DNA from: Victivallaceae bacterium
Lineage (GTDB): Bacteria > Verrucomicrobiota > Lentisphaeria > Victivallales > Victivallaceae
Direction: 5' to 3'
Assembly (NCBI GenBank): GCA_028698975.1
Contig: JAQVVK010000021.1
Span: forward strand, 1 to 18,030
DNA: 18,030 nucleotides
This document shows positions 7,214 through 13,367 of the stretch, in pieces. The position numbers and the translations under genes were made by a program. Within the stretch, counting starts at the first letter, position 1. Each line of letters starts with the position of its first letter. The notes under the pieces are model-generated. The model made no database searches. It was given only the letters and a program-made list of their open reading frames with translations, and had not been told where the DNA came from.

Positions 7214-7242
7214 TTGAAACTCCGATTTATACATGCTATAAT
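7214..7242 (+). promoter_or_regulatory. Strong sigma-70-type promoter before the esterase gene
   Basis: TTGAAA (7214-7219), a 17-nt spacer and a perfect TATAAT (7237-7242). The predicted transcript starts near 7249, leaving a 5' leader of about 45 nt before the ATG at 7293. The TGCAATCGATTGCA operator is not repeated here, so control probably differs from the mannosidase operon. Confidence 0.82.
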
Positions 7243-7292
7243 ATGAAATTTACGGTATTGTATAGCCGAAACAAAAACATGAGGGGTTTTTT

Positions 7293-9497
7293 ATGAAATG
7301 CCGGTGGGGGTTTGCCGCAACAATCATGCTGGCCGCGATCATGCTGGGTGGTTGTTGCAAGTTATGCAATAAAAGTGATGATCTGACCGTAAAATCGTTT
7401 GATCCCAGTCCGCTTGCTAAGAATTTTACCGTGCATGCCAATTACTCAAGCCACATGGTGCTTCAGCTCGGCAAGCCGGTACGGATTTCCGGCACCGCCG
7501 ACCCCGACGGCTGGGTCATGGTGTCGCTCGCCAGCGACGGCAAACCGGTTGAAATAGATGTCCTCGACGGCGACGTCAAACTTGCCGCCAACGGCAAAGC
7601 TGAATTTATTTCGGTGGTAAAGACCGACAAAAACGGTGAATGGGAGGCGGTCTTCGACCAGTTTGTCAAAATCAAAGGCGGTTCATTTACGGTTACCGTC
7701 TCCGGGGCGGAGGGGGTCAAACCGATCGTTTTCGACGACGTGGTGTTTGGCGAGGTGTGGTTCTGCGGCGGACAGTCCAATATGGAAATGCCGCTCTGGA
7801 CGGGTAATCCCTTCTGGCGCAATATCGGCGGCGACGCGATCATCGCCGGGGATTACCCCGGTATCCGCCTCTACAATGGATCGTCGTATTTTAAGAAGGT
7901 CTCCCCTGGTGTGATATGCGTTGAGCCGCGCGGATCGGGGTGGCAGCGTTGTACGCCTGAAACGCTTAAAGGGTTCAGCGCGACAGCGTTCTTTTTCGGA
8001 CTTCAGCTCAACAAAGAGCTTAATGTGCCGGTCGGCCTTATTGAATCATGCTGGAGCGGCACAAATATCGAGCCTTGGATCAGTAAAACCGCATATGAGG
8101 CGGCCGGCCGCACGAAAGAACTTAATGCGATTGCAATGGCGAATGCGTCTCGCGAACAAATTGACAGCAAACGCGCCGCAATTCAAGCTAAATTCGAGAG
8201 TGACATCAAAAAGTGGAATGTCCGTTTTGAAAACTTCAATCCCGCCGCGACCGCGGCCGCCAAAACTTGGAGCGAAAAGAATTATGACGACTCCAAGTGG
8301 CAAGCAACTCAAAACGAGAAATCTTTATTCAAAAAAGCCGGTCTTGGCGTGATTTGGCTGCGCCGCTATGTCGAAATACCGGCCGACTGGGCTGGCAAAG
8401 AGCTGAAACTCAAACTCGGCGCGATCGACGATTGCGACGAAGTGTGGTTTGATGGAGTGAAGGTCGGCTCCACCGGAGTAGACACCCCGAAATATTGGCA
8501 GGCCGCTCGCGTTTATGATGTGCCGGGCAAAATGGTAAAACCGGGGCGCAGCGTCATTGCGGCGCGGATTTCAAATATAAGTTTTGACGGCGGTATGACC
8601 GCCCCCGACAAAAAGCTGGAAACTTCCGACGGGGCCGCGAGCATTTCGCTCGATAATGACTGGCGGGAAAAACTCGAATATACCGCCGACGCCGCTAAGC
8701 TCGGACCGATTCCGGTTAAAACCAGTATCGACATTGATTCCAGCCATTTCCCGGCCACGCTATACAACTCGATGGTTGCGCCCTGGGGGCGCTACCCGAT
8801 TCGCGGGTTCATCTGGTATCAGGGCTGCTCCAACGCCGGAAATCCCAATGATTATAAGATTCTTCAGCCGATGCTGGTGCAGGATTGGCGGCGCAACTGG
8901 CAAGATCAGGATTTGCCGTTTATTCTCACCCAGCTCTCCGGTATGTTAAGAAATCACCCGGAGACCCCCGACGCGCCCGACGCATGGAAACGCCCGGAAC
9001 CTCAGGATCGCAACTGGGGCTATATAAGGGAAGCGCAAGCCGACATCATCGGCAAGGTGCCCACAGTGGGAATGGCAGTCGCCCTCGACAAGGGCGACAT
9101 GAACGACATCCACCCGCACGACAAGGCCCCGATCGGTTTCCGGCTGGCCAAGGAGGCGATGCGGTTGGCTTACGGCAGCAAAGAGACCACCTCCGGGCCG
9201 CGCTATAAATCCGTGGAGTTCAAAGACGGCAAGGCGGTGATTTCGTTTACCAATATCGGCTCCGGGCTGGAAGCCCGGGAAACTTCCGGCGGCAAACTCA
9301 ACTGTTTTGCGGTGGCCGGCGACGACGGCCGTTTTGTCTGGGCCGACGCGGTAATCGACGGCGACAAAGTGGTGGTAAGTTCATCGCAGGTGACCGCCCC
9401 GAAGCATGTGCGTTACGGCTGGGTCGATTACTTTGGCGAGCTGAATTTCTACAACCGCGAGGGATTCCCCGCCGAACCGTTTCGCACCGGAAAATAG
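7293..9497 (+). CDS. Sialate O-acetylesterase-like lipoprotein (SASA/SGNH-type esterase)
   Basis: A 734-aa surface or periplasmic esterase expected to remove O-acetyl groups from sugars; the true glycan (sialic acid, xylan, mannan) is not decidable from sequence. Residues 1-21 form a lipoprotein signal with lipobox LGGC. An N-terminal beta domain follows (HANYSSHMVLQLGKPVRISGTA, about 50-140). The SGNH nucleophile is Ser162 in CGGQSNMEMPL, and the catalytic His607 lies in NDIHPHDKAPIGFRLA. Between the two halves, about residues 325-455, sits a GH2-like jelly-roll insert (NYDDSKW, GVIWLRRYVEIPADWAGKELKL), common in this family. One family block is altered: WYQGCSN has Cys512 where WYQGE is usual. 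The ATG at 7293 follows AGGGG with a spacing of about 7-8 nt. Its stop precedes xseB by 9 nt with no terminator. Confidence 0.88.
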   Translation: MKCRWGFAATIMLAAIMLGGCCKLCNKSDDLTVKSFDPSPLAKNFTVHANYSSHMVLQLGKPVRISGTADPDGWVMVSLASDGKPVEIDVLDGDVKLAANGKAEFISVVKTDKNGEWEAVFDQFVKIKGGSFTVTVSGAEGVKPIVFDDVVFGEVWFCGGQSNMEMPLWTGNPFWRNIGGDAIIAGDYPGIRLYNGSSYFKKVSPGVICVEPRGSGWQRCTPETLKGFSATAFFFGLQLNKELNVPVGLIESCWSGTNIEPWISKTAYEAAGRTKELNAIAMANASREQIDSKRAAIQAKFESDIKKWNVRFENFNPAATAAAKTWSEKNYDDSKWQATQNEKSLFKKAGLGVIWLRRYVEIPADWAGKELKLKLGAIDDCDEVWFDGVKVGSTGVDTPKYWQAARVYDVPGKMVKPGRSVIAARISNISFDGGMTAPDKKLETSDGAASISLDNDWREKLEYTADAAKLGPIPVKTSIDIDSSHFPATLYNSMVAPWGRYPIRGFIWYQGCSNAGNPNDYKILQPMLVQDWRRNWQDQDLPFILTQLSGMLRNHPETPDAPDAWKRPEPQDRNWGYIREAQADIIGKVPTVGMAVALDKGDMNDIHPHDKAPIGFRLAKEAMRLAYGSKETTSGPRYKSVEFKDGKAVISFTNIGSGLEARETSGGKLNCFAVAGDDGRFVWADAVIDGDKVVVSSSQVTAPKHVRYGWVDYFGELNFYNREGFPAEPFRTGK

Positions 9498-9506
9498 GTG
9501 AATACC

Positions 9507-9770
9507 ATGAGTGAAGAAATTCAAAAAAAAGATGACGAGTTGACTTTTGAGCAGGCTCTGGCCAAACTCGAAACTCTGGTTGCCCGTATGGAAACCGGCC
9601 GTCAGCCGATCGAAGAAATGATGAAGGATTTTGAGTGCGGCAGCCATCTGGTCAAAAGCTGTCGCGCCAAGCTCGATGTGTTGGAGCGCAAAATCGAACT
9701 GCTTACTGCCGACGACGGCAAGCAGGGAGAGTGGACCCCATTTGATGCGGACAATTCGCGTCATCAATAA
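9507..9770 (+). CDS. xseB: Exodeoxyribonuclease VII small subunit
   Basis: An 87-aa coiled-coil subunit that binds the large subunit XseA in the ExoVII nuclease, which degrades single-stranded DNA in the cytoplasm. The family core is clear: LTFEQALAKLETLVARMETG, then a second helix with CRAKLDVLERKIELL, then an acidic tail. Length fits (70-90 aa). An upstream GTG at 9498 would add three residues but has no ribosome binding site; the ATG at 9507 has AGGTG 6 nt upstream, which overlaps the esterase stop, so I chose the ATG. The gene for XseA is not in the window. It appears to be transcribed with the esterase gene upstream and the membrane protein genes downstream. Confidence 0.93.
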   Translation: MSEEIQKKDDELTFEQALAKLETLVARMETGRQPIEEMMKDFECGSHLVKSCRAKLDVLERKIELLTADDGKQGEWTPFDADNSRHQ

Positions 9771-9790
9771 AAAGCAGAAAGTTTTGTGCC

Positions 9791-10069
9791 ATGGAACTGA
9801 TGAAGGGTATTTTTGAAGCGGTTATGTTGATTTGTTTCGGGTTCAGTTGGCCGATGTCAATCCTCAAAACCGTGCGGACCAAGAACCCGACCGGCAAAAG
9901 TCTGATCTTTATGTGGTTGATTTTGGTCGGCTACGCGGCCGGGATCATGTTTAAGATCGCCGCCGGGTTGGATTATGTGATAATCCTCTACATCCTTAAC
10001 ACGCTTATGGTGGCGGTCGACCTCGGATTGACCTATCATTATATGCGTAAACTTGAGAATCGGATATGA
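9791..10069 (+). CDS. Small three-TM membrane protein, SemiSWEET/PQ-loop-like
   Basis: A 92-aa protein that is almost all membrane: hydrophobic segments at about residues 5-22, 36-57 and 60-83. The segment SWPMSILKTVRTKNPTGKSLIFMW resembles the PQ-loop of SemiSWEET half-transporters (a proline in the first helix, a basic loop, then a T/S-x-G-x-S-L turn), and the three-helix length matches them. SemiSWEETs dimerise to move sugars across the inner membrane; whether this protein does so is not known, and many such small proteins are annotated only as hypothetical. An alternative start at 9800 (MKGIFEAV) is possible; neither start has a strong ribosome binding site. The stop overlaps the next start (ATGA). 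Confidence 0.72.
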   Translation: MELMKGIFEAVMLICFGFSWPMSILKTVRTKNPTGKSLIFMWLILVGYAAGIMFKIAAGLDYVIILYILNTLMVAVDLGLTYHYMRKLENRI

Positions 10070-10581
10070 TGCAGTTGCACATATACAAGCATATTGAAAT
10101 CGCCTTGCCGACGTCTCCTGAATCGGCGGCGAAATGCCTTTTTGACAGCACCGACCGCTTTCGCGGATTTCGAGTTCGCTCGAAATGCACTAAATTCATC
10201 GGCGAAGTAAACGGGCTGGTTTTTCATCTTGATCCGCCGCCCGCGCTTTGCATCGGCCGCAATTCATGGCGGGCGGTGATTGAGGGCGTCATCAAAGCGA
10301 CTCCGGACGGGTGTCGGATCGAGGCCGATATGCGGGAGTCAAAGCTCGGCTCCGCCTCGTTCGTTTTAGAGATCGCCGCCATCGTTTTGAGCGTCGGATC
10401 GTTGCTTTGCGGCTTTTTGGCTCCCCAACTGCAGCAATCGCAGCGGCTGATCTGTATCGCGGCGGCCGTGGTCATGCCTCTCGGCTGGCCGTTGATGCGC
10501 AAATTCTGCCGTTTTGCCGCGTCGCGTGAGTGTTTCGCTTTTGAAGCGGCGTTTTATGCGATTTTCGACAAGCTGAAATGA
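10066..10581 (+). CDS. Two-TM membrane protein of unknown function (171 aa)
   Basis: I do not recognise a named family. Residues 1-95 form a soluble N-terminal part containing FRGFRVRSKCTKFIGEVNG, then GRNSWRAVIEGVIKATPDGCRIEADMR. The pattern R-N-S-aromatic followed by x-G-x-I and a strand with basic residues is reminiscent of uncharacterised bacterial two-helix membrane proteins, but I am not sure. Two transmembrane helices follow at about residues 98-121 and 128-145 with a short Q/S-rich turn between them, so the N- and C-termini should lie on the same side. It overlaps both neighbours by ATGA (10066-10069 and 10578-10581), strong evidence that it is a real, coupled gene. Confidence 0.8.
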   Translation: MMQLHIYKHIEIALPTSPESAAKCLFDSTDRFRGFRVRSKCTKFIGEVNGLVFHLDPPPALCIGRNSWRAVIEGVIKATPDGCRIEADMRESKLGSASFVLEIAAIVLSVGSLLCGFLAPQLQQSQRLICIAAAVVMPLGWPLMRKFCRFAASRECFAFEAAFYAIFDKLK

Positions 10582-11072
10582 ATCCGGTTGAATGCCGCTC
10601 GTTTCCGCCGTCCGCCGATGAGAATGCCCGTATTTTGGTATTAGGCTCGATGCCGGGCGGCGAATCACTGCTCAAACAGCAATATTACGCATTTCGTTTC
10701 AATGTGTTTTGGCGCATTGCCGGCGAAGTCTTTGATTTTTCTCCCGCCGCAGAATACGAAGAACGGCTGGCCACTTTGCGAAGTCATGGCGTCGCGTTGT
10801 GGGATGTGCTTTCGTCGTGCGATCGGGCCGGCAGCCTCGACGGTGCGATCCGCAAGCCGTGTCCCAATGATATACCACGGCTGCTGCGGTCGTCGCCGCA
10901 CATATCAAAAATCTTGTGCAACGGGCAGGCGGCCGCCGGGTATCTGCGTCGCTTTTTTCCTGAACTTGCGGCTATTTCGGTTGCCATGCCGTCAACCAGT
11001 CCGGCGGCGGCGCGTTTAAGTTTCGACGGGAAACTTGCGGCTTGGCGGCGTGAATTATCAAAATCGAATTAA
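10578..11072 (+). CDS. DNA-deoxyinosine (hypoxanthine-DNA) glycosylase, UDG superfamily family 6
   Basis: A 164-aa base-excision repair enzyme expected to remove hypoxanthine, the product of adenine deamination, from DNA. The N-terminal block ILVLGSMPGGESLLKQQYYA (residues 19-38) is the hallmark of this group. It is followed by FRFNVFW, where Asn42 aligns with the catalytic Asn of the usual HPRNxFW motif. GVALWDVLSSCDRAGSLD follows, and the C-terminal motif reads MPSTSPAAA where LPSTSPANA is common. The His-Pro-Arg before the Asn and the Asn in the second motif are changed, so activity or specificity may differ. Length fits the family. It starts inside the stop of the upstream membrane protein gene, and its stop overlaps the stop of convergent mtaB; no terminator lies between. 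Confidence 0.88.
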   Translation: MNPVECRSFPPSADENARILVLGSMPGGESLLKQQYYAFRFNVFWRIAGEVFDFSPAAEYEERLATLRSHGVALWDVLSSCDRAGSLDGAIRKPCPNDIPRLLRSSPHISKILCNGQAAAGYLRRFFPELAAISVAMPSTSPAAARLSFDGKLAAWRRELSKSN

Positions 11073-12349
11073 AGCGAGAGATTTTCCGCCGTTGCGGTCA
11101 CAACTTCAATACGGTCAAGTCTTACGGAATCAGCCGGCACTCTTACTTCGACATAATTATCGCTCCACCCCCGGGCCACTCCATTTTGAACCCGTTCAAA
11201 GATCACCGGCAGCGGTTTGCCGATCAGTGAGCGACCGAAAGCGGCGGACGATCTGGCAGCCAGTTGCTCCATCGCGGCATGCCGTTGCCTGGCTGTCGCG
11301 GGGGAGGGGCGGCCCGGATAATCCGCTGCCGGGGTGCCGCGGCGCGGCGAATAAGTGAAGATGTGCATATTGGCAAATCGCAGACTTTCCGTAAAGCGGA
11401 GGCACTCCTCGAAATCGGCGTCGGTTTCGCCGGGGAATCCGACAATGAGGTCGGTGCCGATGTGAATGTCCGGTATTGCCAACCTCGCCGCCGCGACAAA
11501 CGCGGCGTAATCGGCGCAGCGGTAATGACGGTTCATCGCTTTAAGAATACGGTCGCTGCCGTATTGAAGCGCGAGGTGCAGAAAACGGCAAACCTTTGGC
11601 TCACCGGCCATGGCGGTTATCAATTCAAGATTATGCGGATCGGGTTCGGTGGAGCTGAGTCGGATTCTGAAATCGCCGTCAATCTGCGCTACGGCATGCA
11701 CCAGATCGCAAAAATTGCGGCCGCCGTCTGAATACGCGCAGACATTCACCCCGGTCAACACCAGCTCGGGAAATCCAGCCTCGACCGCCTGTCGGCAGTC
11801 GGCCAGCGTTTCCTCGAAAGAACGCGATCGCTCGCGCCCCCGCGTGTACGGTACAATGCAGTAAGTGCAAAAATTATTGCACCCCTCCTGTACCTTGATG
11901 AATGCGCGGCTCTTAAAAGGAAATTTTCCGTCGGCTTTCTCCTGAAACGACACGACCGGCTCGTCGGGGCTTAACGCTTGGCCGCCGCCCCGGACTTGAC
12001 CGGAAACAAATTCGACGATCAACTTGACGATTTCCCGTTTTTCGGGATTGGTCAAAACCAGATCGGCGGCGGATTCTTTTTGAAATTCATTTTTTTCCAG
12101 CTCGGCGGCGCAGCCGGTCGCCACGATTGTCGCGTTTGGTGCGACCGAGCGCAGATGACGCACCGTCTGCCGGCTTTTGCGGGCGGCTTCCGCGGTGACG
12201 CAGCAACTGTTGACCACGATGATGTCGGCATTTTCCGGCGTGTCGATCATGACGCAGCCCCAATGCGCAAGCCGGTCGGTCAAGAGTGCGCTGTCGGCGG
12301 CATTCAAACGGCAGCCCAGCGTAAAAATATAGGCACGGTACGGGTTCAT
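11069..12349 (-). CDS. mtaB: tRNA t6A37 methylthiotransferase MtaB
   Basis: A 426-aa radical-SAM iron-sulfur enzyme that adds a methylthio group to t6A at position 37 of tRNAs reading ANN codons. The N-terminal UPF0004 domain supplies three cluster cysteines (FTLGC, VNSCC, ATGC). The radical-SAM motif is CNNFCTYC with Cys157, Cys161 and Cys164, after FIKVQEG and before IVPYTRGRERSR. Further hallmarks are ELVLTGVNV, RLSSTEP, HLALQYGSDRILKAMNR and DLIVGFPGE. A C-terminal TRAM-like segment (about 365-420) contains RGWSDNYVEVRVP. The start YIFTLGCRLN and the length fit MtaB rather than MiaB or RimO. The GAGG sequence lies about 13 nt before the ATG, a rather long spacing, but the N-terminus aligns well. 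Its 3' end overlaps the glycosylase gene by 4 nt. Confidence 0.94.
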   Translation of the reverse strand: MNPYRAYIFTLGCRLNAADSALLTDRLAHWGCVMIDTPENADIIVVNSCCVTAEAARKSRQTVRHLRSVAPNATIVATGCAAELEKNEFQKESAADLVLTNPEKREIVKLIVEFVSGQVRGGGQALSPDEPVVSFQEKADGKFPFKSRAFIKVQEGCNNFCTYCIVPYTRGRERSRSFEETLADCRQAVEAGFPELVLTGVNVCAYSDGGRNFCDLVHAVAQIDGDFRIRLSSTEPDPHNLELITAMAGEPKVCRFLHLALQYGSDRILKAMNRHYRCADYAAFVAAARLAIPDIHIGTDLIVGFPGETDADFEECLRFTESLRFANMHIFTYSPRRGTPAADYPGRPSPATARQRHAAMEQLAARSSAAFGRSLIGKPLPVIFERVQNGVARGWSDNYVEVRVPADSVRLDRIEVVTATAENLSL

Positions 12350-12408
12350 CCAATATTGCTATCCTCTGTTGAATTTCAATCGCATAATATAATCTTATTG
12401 ACGGCGGT

Positions 12409-12437
12409 TTGCAACCTCGCAACCGGAGTGATATATT
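12409..12437 (+). promoter_or_regulatory. Promoter of the cobalamin riboswitch transcript
   Basis: TTGCAA (12409-12414), a 17-nt spacer and TATATT (12432-12437). The predicted start near 12444 falls just at the first conserved bases of the riboswitch (AAAGGGATCGG), which supports both calls. Confidence 0.68.
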
Positions 12438-12440
12438 ATA

Positions 12441-12590
12441 AAAGGGATCGGAAACAGGGTGAATCCGGTGAAATTCCGGAGCTGTCGCGCAACCGTGACG
12501 CAATAAAATGCGAAGTCGGAGCCCCGCCGGTCAAAAAAATCAGGACGGCCGCGAACCGTTCTTTCACTCCTGCCGTGCGCGTTACACGGA
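12441..12590 (+). ncRNA. Cobalamin (B12) riboswitch
   Basis: The conserved core can be read directly: AAACAGGGTGAATCCGGTGA, then AATTCCGGAGCTG, CGCGCAACCGTGACG, then GCGAAGTCGGAGCCCCGCC, which fit the class consensus GGTGAAA..CCGGAGCTG..CGCAACTGTGA..GAAGTCnGA. GATCGG (12446-12451) pairs with CCGGTC (12527-12532) to close the core, and TCCGG pairs with CCGGA inside it. Beyond the aptamer are two small hairpins (12543-12561 and 12573-12589); the second ends 4-5 nt before the Shine-Dalgarno AAGGA of the next gene. No U-run follows either hairpin, so control of translation initiation is more likely than termination. B12 binding should reduce expression of the prepilin-like and btuF-like genes. 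The 3' boundary is approximate. Confidence 0.88.
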
Positions 12591-12605
12591 AAAAGGAATT
12601 GTGTC

Positions 12606-13367
12606 ATGTTTCGTTTTGTCTGCTCCCGTCGTCGCTTTACCCTCATCGAACTTCTGGTCGTCATCGCCATCATCGCAATACTGGCCGCCATGCTGCTGCC
12701 GGCGTTGAACAAAGCACGCGAACGCGGCCGGGGAGCATCCTGCTCCTCCAACCTGAAACAACTGGGGCTGGCTTTTGCCATGTACGCCGACGACAATGCC
12801 GGTTTTGTGGTGCCGTTGACCGACGGCAGTTTCAAGCAGGCGTGGTGCGGTTATAAATCCGGCTCAGATCCATATCAGGCCACCGGCGGCTTGAACCCGT
12901 ATCTCGGCATGGGGGAGGGGGTGCGCCGGTGTCCGGCCGGGCCGATCGTTGACGAAAACGACACCTACAACAACGGCAACGGCGGTTACGGTTACAACAG
13001 TCTGCTTTCGCCGCCGGACAGCAGTTATTTCTATTGCAGTGTTAAATTATCGGCGGTAGCGAATGCGTCGGGCAAGCTAGCGTTTGCCGACACCGCTTAC
13101 TGGAACTCCGGCAAATTCACCGAAATGTACGAGGCCGCCGCTCCAAAGGGATCGTATGGCAACAACACCCCTACCGTGCATTTCCGGCATAACGCCAAAG
13201 CCGCGTTGACTTTTGTCGACGGCCATGTCGAATTGCTGCCGTTGCGTTATACCCACCCTGGATACAGCGGACTAACATTGGATGAACTCAAAAATACGCA
13301 AAAACTCGGCTGGTTCGGAGCGGATAAGGATCAATCGCAAAAGTATTTCGAGGTAAAGTCTTTATGA
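12606..13367 (+). CDS. Prepilin-like (type II secretion pseudopilin/DUF1559-type) protein under B12 riboswitch control
   Basis: A 253-aa protein with a type IV prepilin leader: a short basic head (to about residue 10), RRFTLIELLVV with the conserved Glu at +5, and an unbroken hydrophobic helix to about residue 35 ending in LLPALNKARE. Then SCSSNLKQLGLAFAMYADDN, typical of this family, a variable Gly/Asn/Tyr-rich globular part, and the C-terminal signature HFRHNAKAALTFVDGHVELL. The residue before the expected cleavage site is Arg rather than Gly. Such proteins are highly multiplied in Lentisphaerota and Planctomycetota and mostly have no known role. The ATG has AAGGA 8 nt upstream. It is the first gene after a cobalamin riboswitch and overlaps the btuF-like gene by ATGA, so a role in B12 capture is possible; that is inference. 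Confidence 0.88.
   Translation: MFRFVCSRRRFTLIELLVVIAIIAILAAMLLPALNKARERGRGASCSSNLKQLGLAFAMYADDNAGFVVPLTDGSFKQAWCGYKSGSDPYQATGGLNPYLGMGEGVRRCPAGPIVDENDTYNNGNGGYGYNSLLSPPDSSYFYCSVKLSAVANASGKLAFADTAYWNSGKFTEMYEAAAPKGSYGNNTPTVHFRHNAKAALTFVDGHVELLPLRYTHPGYSGLTLDELKNTQKLGWFGADKDQSQKYFEVKSL

Noticed and set aside
7243..7292. A weak imperfect palindrome around 7253-7268 as a second LacI operator
   Set aside because: The arms match only with a gap and share nothing with TGCAATCGATTGCA.
11978..12856. 292-codon + strand frame spanning the start of mtaB, the riboswitch and the prepilin gene
   Set aside because: It is antisense to conserved mtaB, crosses the promoter and structured riboswitch, and is out of frame with the prepilin leader.
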